A stretch of DNA of 9,869 nt from an uncultured Prevotella sp. GTDB lineage: Bacteria > Bacteroidota > Bacteroidia > Bacteroidales > Bacteroidaceae. Of this stretch, positions 1 through 6,336 are shown piece by piece; the first letter of the stretch is position 1; each line of letters starts with the position of its first letter. The notes beneath the pieces are model-generated. The model was not told the origin of the DNA, ran no database searches, and was given only the letters and a program-made list of their open reading frames with translations. The translations under genes were made by a program, and so were the position numbers. The stretch spans positions 1-9,869 of the forward strand of contig CAAGLS010000098.1 in the NCBI GenBank assembly GCA_900770845.1, written 5' to 3'.

Positions 1-1
1 G

Positions 2-52
2 CCCAAGAATTGGGTTGCAGAACGGACCAAGACGCTCAGAAAAGTGAGCTAA
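2..52 (+). CDS. possible 3' end of an unidentified plus-strand gene (partial)
   Basis: Reading from base 2, an open frame of 16 codons ends PKNWVAERTKTLRKVS at a TAA at 50-52. Codons mostly end in G or C, like the confirmed genes here, and the placement would make it convergent with cysS. Sixteen residues are too few to assign a family. Frame 1 is also open for 27 codons (stop at 82-84), so even the frame is uncertain. It is listed because it is the only candidate for coding sequence to the left of cysS. Confidence 0.25.
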   Translation, partial: PKNWVAERTKTLRKVS

Positions 53-94
53 AATTGGTACAACGAACTGGACACCCTACCTAATAATAATATC
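51..94 (+). repeat. dispersed repeat, copy 1 (second copy at 3505-3542)
   Basis: Bases 51-80 match 3505-3534 at 26 of 30 positions, with the shared core GGTACAAC, then an A/C/T-rich stretch, then ACACCCTAC. Both copies continue into an AT-rich tail (TAATAATATC here, AATATTATC in copy 2). Copy 1 follows the putative stop at 52; copy 2 lies about 50 bases before the beta-barrel gene. Both copies also read in frame as similar peptides (NWYNELDTL and NGYNKLNTL), so they could be relics of coding sequence rather than a regulatory element. Confidence 0.5.
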
Positions 95-164
95 GGTCTT
101 TTTAGGGCCGGCACGAGGCACGGCCCCTGCAGCGGAAGTGAAGCCCCCCTGTGGGGTGATTATT

Positions 165-218
165 CCCCTCCCTTCGGAGGGAGGGGTTAGGGGTGGGTCT
201 GTGGGTTAGGGGTGGGTC
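165..218 (+). repeat. G-rich hairpin plus tandem 16-mer repeat (unit A), 3' of cysS
   Basis: A perfect 9-bp stem (165-173 with 178-186, loop TCGG) is followed by two identical 16-mers, GGGTTAGGGGTGGGTC, at 184-199 and 203-218. Unit A ends 7 bases from the cysS stop codon. It has the same arm-plus-tail design as the two units at 2004-2213, which shows a mobile or amplified intergenic repeat family. No U-run follows the hairpin in the direction of cysS transcription, so it is not a canonical intrinsic terminator, although the hairpin may still stabilise the 3' end of the mRNA. Confidence 0.75.
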
Positions 219-225
219 AGTATCT

Positions 226-1770
226 TTAGACGGGTAGCTTCCACGTCACGCCGTCCTTGGTGTCCTTCACCTCGAAGCCGGCCTTCTGGAGGGCATCGCG
301 AATCTTGTCGCTCACGGCCCATTCCTTGCGCTGCTTGGCCTCATTGCGGAGCTCCAACACGAGATCCACCACCCGGCCAAAGGCTTCCTCGCGCGAGGCG
401 TTGCTGCCGCAGTGCTCATTGCTCAGTCCCAACAGGTCGCAGGCGAAGAGCCGCATCGTATCGCCGAGCCTCTTCAGGTCCGCGGCCGAGATATGGGCCT
501 TGTGGTCGGTGAGCAGGTTGACGACGTGGCAGGCGTCGAAGAGCGCGCTGATGACGAGTGGCGTGCAGAGGTCGTCGTTCATCGCGTCGTAGCAGCGCTG
601 GGGAAGAGCCTCTACAAAGGCCTTCGTCTCGCCGTCCGACTCCGTCTCCGCCACCACGCGCGAGAGGTCGCCGATGCCGTCCATGAGCCTCTGGTAGCCC
701 TTCTCCGCGGCCTTGAGGGCCTCGTTGCTGAAATCCACGGTGCTGCGGTAGTGGGCCGAGAGGATGAAGAAGCGTATCGTCATGGGCGAATAGGCTTGGT
801 CGAGGCTCTCGTGCTTGCCGGTGAAGAACTGCTCCAGCGTGATGAAGTTGCCCAGGCTCTTGCCCATCTTCTGTCCGTTGATGGTGATCATGTTGTTGTG
901 CATCCAGTAGTGCACCATCTGGTCGCCCTGGCTGGCCACCGCCTGGGCGATCTCGCATTCGTGGTGGGGGAAGATGAGGTCCATGCCGCCACCGTGGATG
1001 TCGAAGTGGTTGCCAAGATACTTGCGCGACATGGCCGTGCACTCGCAGTGCCAGCCGGGAAAGCCATTGGAGACGAACTCGCGGTAGCGGGGCGCGCCGT
1101 CGGCCTCCACACCGTCCTTGTACTTGAAGTCGATGTGCCAGCGCATGATGTGTTCGGGCTGTGCCTTCTTCCACAGGGCGAAGTCGGCCTGGTGGCGCTT
1201 CTCCCCCACCCCGGCCAGCTCGCGCGAGTTGTTGATGATGTCCTCCAAATTGCGGTGTGAGAGGATGCCGTAGTGGTGGTCCTTGTTGTATTTCTCCACG
1301 TCGAAGTAGATGGAGCCGTTGCTCTCGTAGCCATAGCCGTTGTCGAGGATCTCGCGCACCATCTCGGCCTGTTCGATGATGTGGCCGGTGGCGTGGGGCT
1401 CTATCGAGGGGGGCAGCACGTTGAGCATTTCCATGGCCTTGTGGTAGCGGTTGGTGTAATACTGAGCCACCTCCATCGGCTCCAGCTGCTCCAGCCGCGC
1501 CTTCTTCTCTATCTTGTCGTCGCCCTCGTCGGCGTCGTGCTCCAAATGGCCCACGTCGGTGATGTTGCGCACGTAGCGCACCTTGTAGCCCAAGTGGGTG
1601 AGGTAGCGGAAAAGCACGTCAAAGGTGATGGCCGGCCGGGCGTGGCCCAAATGCGGGTCGCCATATACCGTGGGGCCACAGACATACATGCCCACGTGGG
1701 GAGCGTTGAGGGGTTTAAACAGTTCCTTCTGCCGCGTCAGCGTATTGTAAATGAGCAAATCCTGTTTCAT
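226..1770 (-). CDS. cysS: cysteinyl-tRNA synthetase
   Basis: This cytoplasmic class I aminoacyl-tRNA synthetase charges tRNA-Cys with cysteine in an ATP-dependent reaction and is essential. The 514-residue protein carries the class signatures: HLGH at 40-43 (HIGH motif) and KMGKS at 301-305 (KMSKS loop). The zinc ligands that select cysteine are visible as C31, C244 (in the WHCEC stretch), H269 and E273, with the spacing of the E. coli enzyme. The C-terminal part is the DALR-type anticodon-binding region. The frame stays open 45 codons upstream to 1905, but the family begins with a short lead such as MKQDLLIYNTL, and a good promoter lies at 1798-1829 inside that extension, so the start at 1770 is preferred. 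It is a single-gene unit with G-rich repeat units on both sides. Identification is secure. Confidence 0.97.
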   Translation of the reverse strand: MKQDLLIYNTLTRQKELFKPLNAPHVGMYVCGPTVYGDPHLGHARPAITFDVLFRYLTHLGYKVRYVRNITDVGHLEHDADEGDDKIEKKARLEQLEPMEVAQYYTNRYHKAMEMLNVLPPSIEPHATGHIIEQAEMVREILDNGYGYESNGSIYFDVEKYNKDHHYGILSHRNLEDIINNSRELAGVGEKRHQADFALWKKAQPEHIMRWHIDFKYKDGVEADGAPRYREFVSNGFPGWHCECTAMSRKYLGNHFDIHGGGMDLIFPHHECEIAQAVASQGDQMVHYWMHNNMITINGQKMGKSLGNFITLEQFFTGKHESLDQAYSPMTIRFFILSAHYRSTVDFSNEALKAAEKGYQRLMDGIGDLSRVVAETESDGETKAFVEALPQRCYDAMNDDLCTPLVISALFDACHVVNLLTDHKAHISAADLKRLGDTMRLFACDLLGLSNEHCGSNASREEAFGRVVDLVLELRNEAKQRKEWAVSDKIRDALQKAGFEVKDTKDGVTWKLPV

Positions 1771-1797
1771 AAATCTTTGTGAGTTGTTGTCGTTCTG

Positions 1798-1829
1798 CAA
1801 AGGTAGCGGTTTTTTGCCACACACGCAAA
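1798..1829 (-). promoter_or_regulatory. Bacteroidetes-type promoter of cysS
   Basis: On the minus strand TTTG (1829-1826) is followed after 20 bases by TACCTTTG (1805-1798), matching the Bacteroidetes housekeeping consensus of a -33 TTTG and a -7 TAnnTTTG separated by about 19-21 bases. Transcription would begin near 1793, about 23 bases before the cysS start. This promoter is the main argument against the longer cysS reading frame. Confidence 0.72.
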
Positions 1830-1940
1830 AGATTTCATGCGAATGTTGTCCCCGGAGGAAGTTGGGAGCAATCTGGTAAGGGCAGCTTGTTGGGGTAAGA
1901 GTCACCAGTTACAGCTCTTCAAATGGAGGGTCGTTGGGGT

Positions 1941-1992
1941 TTGCTGACAATTGTCGACAAATGCCGACCAACTTGTCGACAATTGTCAACAA
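1941..1992. repeat. 20-bp inverted repeat with nested palindromes
   Basis: The arms 1941-1960 and 1973-1992 are reverse complements at 19 of 20 positions (one C/A mismatch) around a 12-base loop. Each arm also contains two overlapping perfect palindromes, GACAATTGTC and TTGTCGACAA, so single arms could bind a dimeric protein. It lies about 110 bases upstream of the cysS promoter and about 290 bases past the esterase stop. There is no U-run on either side. It could be a protein-binding site, a transcript-end hairpin or the relic of a small mobile element. Confidence 0.7.
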
Positions 1993-2003
1993 CCGAAGCC
2001 CTG

Positions 2004-2213
2004 AAGACCCACCCCTAACAAAGACCCACCCCTAACTCAAAGACCCATCCCTAACCCCTCCCTAAAAGGGAGGGGAACCCTATCGCCCCAAAGATACATG
2101 GCTTTTTATACATGCTTTGGATGCTCGCCTTTGATTCCATTTTTGGGAGTTTTGTTCTCCCCTCCCTCTTAGGGAGGGGTCGGGGGTGGGTCTTTAGGTT
2201 AGGGGTGGGTCTT
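2004..2213. repeat. composite inverted repeat of two G/C-rich hairpin units (units B and C)
   Basis: Unit B (2004-2075) has three GACCCACCCCTAAC-type copies starting near 2006, 2023 and 2042 (the last with one change), then an 8-bp hairpin 2055-2062/2068-2075 with loop TAAAA. Unit C (2159-2213) is its mirror: a perfect 9-bp hairpin 2159-2167/2171-2179 with loop CTT, then two GGGGTGGGTC-type copies. The outer 16 bases, AAGACCCACCCCTAAC at 2004-2019 and its exact reverse complement at 2198-2213, act as terminal inverted repeats around an 83-bp centre (2076-2158). The design resembles a REP-type bimer or a small non-autonomous element. No transposase is present. Confidence 0.75.
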
Positions 2214-2280
2214 ATTTTCTCGCCGAGGCTCAACTTTACGCAAAGGCGATTCCCCTCTTTTTCTTCTGCCCAGCCTCGAA

Positions 2281-3153
2281 TCAGTCGTTCTCGAAAAATC
2301 CCTCCTTGAACCATTTCAGCTCGTCGTAGGTCTGGCGGATGTCGTCCATGTCGATGTCGAAGGAGCGGTCGGCCTGGCGCGGCTTGTCCATCGTGGAATG
2401 GGTGAACAGCCAGTCGTAGCTCTTTTGCAGGTAGAAGAGCCGCGCCAAGAGTCCGTGTGAGCCACCCTCTATCCAGTCGTAGCGCAAGAGGCTGTCCTCA
2501 TGGTTGTCCTGCAGGTAGTCCACCACGCGTTTCGACTGGGCGATGCCCACGGCGCGGTCGGCGGTGCCGTGGATAATCCACAAGGGCAACCGGCCCAGTC
2601 CGTCCATGTTGCTGAGCGAGCAGCCACCACAGAACGCCATGGCCGCGGCCACCTTGTCGGGATAAGTGCCCACGAAGTCGAGCGTGCCGTAGCCGCCCAG
2701 GCTCATGCCGATGACGTAAACACGGGTGGTGTCCACCCGGTAGTTGTCTTCCATCCACTCCAAGAGGCGGTTGATTCGCTCGGGTTTCCACGCTCCACCG
2801 GGATTCTGCGGAGCCAGCACCAAGGCGGGGATGATCTTGCCCCGCTCTATGGCGTCGAGCACCCCATAGCGGCGCACGCGGTCGAGGTTGCGCCCGCAGA
2901 GGCTGGCTCCATGCAGGAAGATGACAAGCGGCAGGGGATGGCCCTCCTCCTCATAGTCGCCGGGCGTATACACCCAGAAGTTGTAGTTGTCGGCCACCTT
3001 GCCGCGCATGGCCTCAAATTTTCCTTTGCGGATGGGCTGGGCCGTGGCCAACACGCAAAACATTAGCAGGCACGCCGTGGTGAGCGCGCGCAGGGCCATG
3101 GGGCGACGGGCAGCGGCGACGTTGCCGTCGCAGGATATGGGGATTGTATTCAT
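2281..3153 (-). CDS. secreted alpha/beta-hydrolase (prolyl-oligopeptidase/LpqC-like esterase)
   Basis: The 290-residue protein is predicted to be an exported serine esterase or peptidase-like hydrolase. A hydrophobic stretch at about 25-38 ending ATAQ looks like a signal peptide, with no lipobox. The fold landmarks are in order: FLHGAS (oxyanion region), GMSLGGYG with nucleophile S151, HGTAD with acid D199, and GGSHG with H233. This is the layout of esterase D/feruloyl-esterase/PHB-depolymerase-like secreted enzymes that Bacteroidales often use on plant or host glycan esters. The substrate cannot be read from the sequence. M19 (base 3099) is an alternative start giving a more usual signal-peptide length; the longer form has a 24-residue lead containing RR. 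The gene stands alone, divergent from the glycan genes, and no carbohydrate-binding domain is visible. Confidence 0.85.
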   Translation of the reverse strand: MNTIPISCDGNVAAARRPMALRALTTACLLMFCVLATAQPIRKGKFEAMRGKVADNYNFWVYTPGDYEEEGHPLPLVIFLHGASLCGRNLDRVRRYGVLDAIERGKIIPALVLAPQNPGGAWKPERINRLLEWMEDNYRVDTTRVYVIGMSLGGYGTLDFVGTYPDKVAAAMAFCGGCSLSNMDGLGRLPLWIIHGTADRAVGIAQSKRVVDYLQDNHEDSLLRYDWIEGGSHGLLARLFYLQKSYDWLFTHSTMDKPRQADRSFDIDMDDIRQTYDELKWFKEGFFEND

Positions 3154-3362
3154 CGGCTATTGCTTTATCTCTTATACAGATAACGCTCTGCAAAACCCAT
3201 TATTTCCCGCCTTGGAACAAAAGATGTTAATGGGGGGGAGGATGCCCCACCCTCCCCCATCATACAATATTCTTAGGATGTTAATATGATGTACCCCAAT
3301 ATCGGCACAGCGGGTATTTTCCGTGGGTTCATGGTATGTTTTTATGGGAAAGTGAAAGAAAA

Positions 3363-3374
3363 TGGTCATGACCA
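3363..3374. promoter_or_regulatory. perfect 12-bp palindrome, possible operator
   Basis: TGGTCATGACCA is an uninterrupted palindrome about 214 bases before the beta-barrel gene and 210 bases before the esterase gene. Perfect 12-bp palindromes are often dimer-binding sites, but no promoter is anchored next to it, so an operator role is only a suggestion. Confidence 0.3.
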
Positions 3375-3504
3375 GGCCTCACACCCTACGGGGCAAAGAC
3401 TGTCCATGACAATTTTCCATTACCATTTAGGGGATTGGCGGTCAGGAATTGGTGAAGTCACGACAATATATTTTCCCACGAGTTTGTATTCAAGAACTCG
3501 TTCA

Positions 3505-3542
3505 AAAATGGGTACAACAAATTGAACACCCTACAATATTAT
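3505..3542 (+). repeat. dispersed repeat, copy 2 (first copy at 51-94)
   Basis: This copy matches 51-80 at 26 of 30 bases and keeps a similar AT-rich tail. It overlaps the start of the long open frame that runs into the beta-barrel gene (ATG at 3522), a further reason to start that gene at 3588 instead. Confidence 0.5.
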
Positions 3543-3587
3543 CTCCCCCAAGCCGTTAATTACCATGAAACTTTAACAACACAACAG

Positions 3588-4271
3588 ATGAAAAGGAAAC
3601 TCATTGCTTTATGTCTGCTCTTCCTCGCAGCCATGACGGGCTACGCGCAGCATGAACCCGGCACGTTCACCCTCTACCCCAAGCTGGGCGTGGAGTGGTC
3701 GAAATTCAACAACGACGAGATAGCCGTGGCAACCGGTAGTGATGCCAATTTCGTCGACGCGTCTTACCGCACGGGCTTCGTGGGCGGTGCGGAGCTGCAC
3801 TATCAATTCTCACAGTTCGGCGGCGCCGCCGTGGGACTCTTCCTCGACCAGATGGGCAGCAAGAATGAGGCTGAGGCCAACGGCGGGAATCTGAACCTGA
3901 AGCAGCGCCTCAACTATCTCACCATGCCCCTGCTCGCCACTTTCAACTTGGGCTACACCAACTTCCAGCTGAAAGGCGGCGTCAACCTCTCGTACCTGCT
4001 CAACGCAAAGGCAAAATACGAAGACAGCACCATCCCCGCCGGCGCGACGGACAACGACCCGAAAGCCGACTACAACTCACATTACGACGACACCAACACC
4101 GGGCTTTTCCACCGCTTCAACGTGGCTCTGGCCTTGGGCGCTTCCTACGAGTGGCGCAACATCATCCTCGACGCCCGCTACAACTTCGGACTGAGCAACG
4201 TATACAAGCACGACAACAAACCCTCCACGCGCAGCTTCTGGCTCACGTTGGGCTACGGTTTCAAGCTATGA
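3588..4271 (+). CDS. outer-membrane beta-barrel protein (porin-like family)
   Basis: The 227-residue protein has a classic signal peptide: MKRK, a hydrophobic core LIALCLLFLAAMTG and cleavage after YA before QHEPG. The mature part is a small outer-membrane barrel. It has alternating polar/hydrophobic strands such as FTLYPKLGVEWSKF, GGAELHYQF, LNYLTMPLLATFNLGY and FQLKGGVNLSYLL, glycine/aromatic-rich turns, and a final strand SFWLTLGYGFKL ending two residues after an aromatic. This fits the OMP_b-brl_2 (PF13568) style common in Bacteroidetes. The start at 3588 is chosen because the signal peptide begins there; an in-frame ATG at 3522 would add 22 residues before it. The stop overlaps the next ATG (ATGA), so it appears translationally coupled to a glycosyltransferase, an unusual partner. 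Specific function unknown. Confidence 0.85.
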   Translation: MKRKLIALCLLFLAAMTGYAQHEPGTFTLYPKLGVEWSKFNNDEIAVATGSDANFVDASYRTGFVGGAELHYQFSQFGGAAVGLFLDQMGSKNEAEANGGNLNLKQRLNYLTMPLLATFNLGYTNFQLKGGVNLSYLLNAKAKYEDSTIPAGATDNDPKADYNSHYDDTNTGLFHRFNVALALGASYEWRNIILDARYNFGLSNVYKHDNKPSTRSFWLTLGYGFKL

Positions 4272-5152
4272 GGGACCAACGCCAATTGTGTTTCATCCCA
4301 TCGGGCGGACTCGGAAACAGGATGAGGGCCGTGGCCTCTGCCTATCTGCTCCACAGCCAGACAGGAGTGGAAGTCAGCGTGAAATGGTTTCGCGACTGGG
4401 CCCTCGACGCTCCCTTCGCCTCGCTCTTCCTGCCATTCAGCGAGGCGGGCTTTTCCATAGCCGACGCGCGAAGATGGGAATACGCCGTTTTTGACCGCCC
4501 AAGGAGGAAGAACCTGTTCGTGCCAAGACTGTTCCAAAGCCTGATGTTCGGCGACAGGATAGACGAGCAACAGGTGACGCCACTCAAGCACCAGAGCTTC
4601 GACTTCGAGCAATGGGCCCGGACGGGAAGCAAGCGCAAGTACATGAGCTGCTACCAAGAGTTCGGCTCCCCCAAGAACCACCTCTACCCCACTCTTTTCA
4701 GGCCCACTCCCCAGGTGGAAAGCCTGATCGGCCACTATAGCGAACGCTTTGCCCCCCGCACCATCGGACTTCACATCCGCCGCACAGACAACCAAGAATC
4801 CATCGACAAAAGTCCGTTGCAGCTCTTCTTCGAGGCTGTCGACCGTGAGGTGGCCCTCGACAACCAAGTGAAGGTCTTTGTCGCTACCGACGACGAGCCC
4901 ACCAAGCGCAGTCTGGTGGAACGCTATGGCAGCCGCGTCATCACATCGGAACAGCTGGCCGACCGCGGGTCCGTGGACGGCATACAGGGAGCCGTGGCCG
5001 AAATGTACACCTTGGCGCGGTGCGCCAAAATCTACGGTTCGGCCGGCAGCAGCTTCTCGGTGATGGCTTCGCACGTGGGCAACACCACGCTGGAGATTCT
5101 TGAGGCTGGTTCCAAAAACCTTGAGAAAACCGGCAAACAAGCATGTTTGTGA
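4268..5152 (+). CDS. GT-B fucosyltransferase-like glycosyltransferase
   Basis: The 294-residue soluble protein resembles the alpha-1,2/alpha-1,6 and O-fucosyltransferase clan (GT11/GT23/NodZ-like), which transfer fucose from GDP-fucose. Landmarks are GGLGNR at 13-18 (N-terminal glycine loop), HIRRTD at 169-174 (the HxRRxD donor-binding motif; the RRTD form recalls GT23), FVATDDE around D208-D209, and YGSAGSSFS at 256-264 in the C-terminal nucleotide-sugar half. There is no signal peptide or membrane segment, so it probably acts at the inner face of the cytoplasmic membrane during glycan assembly. The frame is open upstream to 4151 but overlaps the barrel gene; the ATG at 4268 inside the ATGA junction gives the family N-terminus. 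Donor and acceptor are inferred from motif type only, and another deoxy-sugar donor is possible. Confidence 0.75.
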   Translation: MRDQRQLCFIPSGGLGNRMRAVASAYLLHSQTGVEVSVKWFRDWALDAPFASLFLPFSEAGFSIADARRWEYAVFDRPRRKNLFVPRLFQSLMFGDRIDEQQVTPLKHQSFDFEQWARTGSKRKYMSCYQEFGSPKNHLYPTLFRPTPQVESLIGHYSERFAPRTIGLHIRRTDNQESIDKSPLQLFFEAVDREVALDNQVKVFVATDDEPTKRSLVERYGSRVITSEQLADRGSVDGIQGAVAEMYTLARCAKIYGSAGSSFSVMASHVGNTTLEILEAGSKNLEKTGKQACL

Positions 5153-5163
5153 AAAATAATCGC

Positions 5164-5171
5164 TATCTTTG
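5164..5171 (+). promoter_or_regulatory. Bacteroidetes -7 box upstream of the second gene pair
   Basis: TATCTTTG, followed by CAG, fits TAnnTTTG exactly and lies 12 bases after the stop of the fucosyltransferase-like gene. The -33 side is weak: a TTTG at 5146-5149 is only 14 bases away, short of the usual 19-21. Transcription would begin near 5176 and give a leader of about 125 bases before the start at 5302. Confidence 0.55.
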
Positions 5172-5180
5172 CAGCTACAA

Positions 5181-5287
5181 GTAGGAGGCACGGCATCCCC
5201 GCGTAGGAGGCACGGCGTCCGCGACGTGCAAAATAAGTGAGGTGAGGATGCCCGCGACGAATGTGCGGCGGGACGCCGCACCTCCTA
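5181..5287 (+). promoter_or_regulatory. structured leader with SD-like tandem repeats and an anti-SD-like arm
   Basis: Two copies of an 18-mer beginning GTAGGAGGCACGGC lie at 5181-5198 and 5203-5220 (one difference). The arm at 5271-5287 is the reverse complement of 5204-5220 at 15 of 17 positions. It contains CACCTCCT (5279-5286), the same sequence as the 16S rRNA anti-Shine-Dalgarno. A competing perfect 8-bp hairpin, 5263-5270 with 5274-5281 and a GGA loop, uses part of the same arm. The two pairings exclude each other, as in switching leaders, but the sequence may simply be a repeat insertion. It ends 14 bases before the start codon. Confidence 0.5.
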
Positions 5288-5301
5288 AAAACAACAATAC
5301 T

Positions 5302-6336
5302 ATGACCGAAAGCCCATCCAAGAAACAACCCTTCAAGAACGACGTGTCCGTTCTGATGCTCTTCTTCAACCGTCCCGACTCCTTCGGGAAAGTGTTTGAG
5401 GAAGTCAGGAAGGCGCGCCCCTCCCATCTTTTCCTCTACCAGGACGGCCCGCGGGGCGAGCGCGACATGCCGGGCATCATGGCATGCCGCGAGATAGCGG
5501 AGCATATAGACTGGGAATGCGACGTGAGGCGCAACTACCAAGAGCGCAACTACGGCTGCGACCCATCGGAATACATGGCTCAGAAATGGGCCTTCTCGAT
5601 GGTCGACAAGTGCATCGTGCTCGAGGACGACGACGTGCCCTCGCAGTCGTTCTTCCCCTTCTGCAAGGAAATGCTCGACCGCTATGAGAACGACCCGCGC
5701 GTGTGGCTGATATCGGGATTCAACATCGATGAGCAAACAAGCGAATGCCCCTACAGCTACTTCTTCTCCTCGGCGTTCTCCATCTGGGGATGGGCCTCGT
5801 GGCGGCGAGTCATCGACACCTGGGACGAGACCTACGCCTTTCTCGATGACTCCTACGACATGAGACAGCTGGAGGACATCATCCGACAGCGCGGCTACAG
5901 AAGCGACATCGTGAAGATGTGCCGCGACCACAGGGCTGCGGGAAAGGCCTTCTACGAGACCATCTTCTGGGCCTCCATGCTTTTCAACAACGCATTGGCC
6001 ATCTTCCCGCAGAAGAACCTCATCAACAACATCGGCGTGAGCGACGACTCCACGCATTTCTCCGCGTTCAGCACCACGCCCCGCGGCTACCGCAGAATCT
6101 TCACCATGAGACGATTGGAGCTGGATTTCCCGTTGCGCCATCCCAAATACATCATCGACAACGTGGCCTACAAGGAACGCCTCTACAGGGTCAACGCATG
6201 GGGACATCCCTTGGTGAAAACAGCCCGCTCCTTTGAGGAACTCTTCTGGAACCTGCGCTACGGCAACTTCAAGGCCATCACCAAGGCCATTGGGAACCGT
6301 CTCAGGAAATGGACCGGAAGCTACACCCACAAATGA
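5302..6336 (+). CDS. GT-A (family 2-like) glycosyltransferase
   Basis: The 344-residue protein looks like a nucleotide-diphospho-sugar transferase of the GT-A fold. The first beta strand and donor loop are VSVLMLFFNRPD (15-26), followed by a helix and FLYQDGPRG. The acidic metal-binding motif is VLEDDDVP with E108-D111 in the DxD position, and GWASWRR (163-169) matches the W-rich acceptor segment of related Bacteroidetes proteins, some of which databases label hemolytic protein HlpA-like. There is no signal peptide or membrane span. The likely role is adding a sugar to a lipid-linked surface glycan; donor unknown. The ATG at 5302 is preferred to the in-frame ATG at 5242, which lies inside the leader repeats; residues 2-14 are a polar lead before strand 1. 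Its stop overlaps the acyltransferase start by ATGA. Confidence 0.8.
   Translation: MTESPSKKQPFKNDVSVLMLFFNRPDSFGKVFEEVRKARPSHLFLYQDGPRGERDMPGIMACREIAEHIDWECDVRRNYQERNYGCDPSEYMAQKWAFSMVDKCIVLEDDDVPSQSFFPFCKEMLDRYENDPRVWLISGFNIDEQTSECPYSYFFSSAFSIWGWASWRRVIDTWDETYAFLDDSYDMRQLEDIIRQRGYRSDIVKMCRDHRAAGKAFYETIFWASMLFNNALAIFPQKNLINNIGVSDDSTHFSAFSTTPRGYRRIFTMRRLELDFPLRHPKYIIDNVAYKERLYRVNAWGHPLVKTARSFEELFWNLRYGNFKAITKAIGNRLRKWTGSYTHK

Larger units (their letters stand above)
1771..2280. other. 510-bp intergenic region between cysS and the esterase gene
   Basis: No supportable gene is present. The 87- and 65-residue open frames here are translations of the repeat sequence (LPSLLGRGRGW-like strings) and are not credible proteins. 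In order the region holds the cysS promoter (1798-1829), a 52-bp imperfect inverted repeat (1941-1992) and the composite repeat (2004-2213). The rest is AT-richer unique sequence. No hairpin with a U-run was found for ending esterase transcription. Confidence 0.7.
3154..3587. other. 434-bp divergent intergenic region
   Basis: It separates the minus-strand esterase from the plus-strand beta-barrel gene and should hold both promoters, but no full TAnnTTTG box was found. It contains a GC hairpin (3234-3241 with 3251-3258, 9-base loop), a perfect 12-bp palindrome TGGTCATGACCA (3363-3374), a direct repeat GATGTTAAT (3223-3231 and 3277-3285) and copy 2 of the dispersed repeat (3505-3542). The 79-codon open frame at 3286-3525 has no recognisable protein character and is not called. 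Confidence 0.65.

Noticed and set aside
165..186. Intrinsic terminator for cysS
   Set aside because: The hairpin is strong, but the sequence following it in the cysS direction is AATAATCACC with no U-run.
412..1260. Long plus-strand open frame opposite cysS (282 codons)
   Set aside because: It is antisense to a certain gene, and its valine/histidine-rich composition is what a GC-rich gene yields when read backwards.
1771..1905. A 45-codon N-terminal extension of cysS
   Set aside because: It crosses a well-spaced Bacteroidetes promoter and adds residues not seen in the family; the start at 1770 gives the normal N-terminus.
1941..2213. CRISPR array
   Set aside because: The repeats are 14-17 bases, irregularly spaced and lack unique spacers of constant length; no cas genes are present.
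2051..2314. Small proteins in the repeat region (87 and 65 residues)
   Set aside because: They are translations of the repeat units and of their reverse complements, without any independent coding signal.
3191..3221. Possible esterase promoter: TTTG, 19 bases, GGGTTTTG on the minus strand
   Set aside because: Spacing is right, but the -7 box lacks the essential TA, so it is not called.
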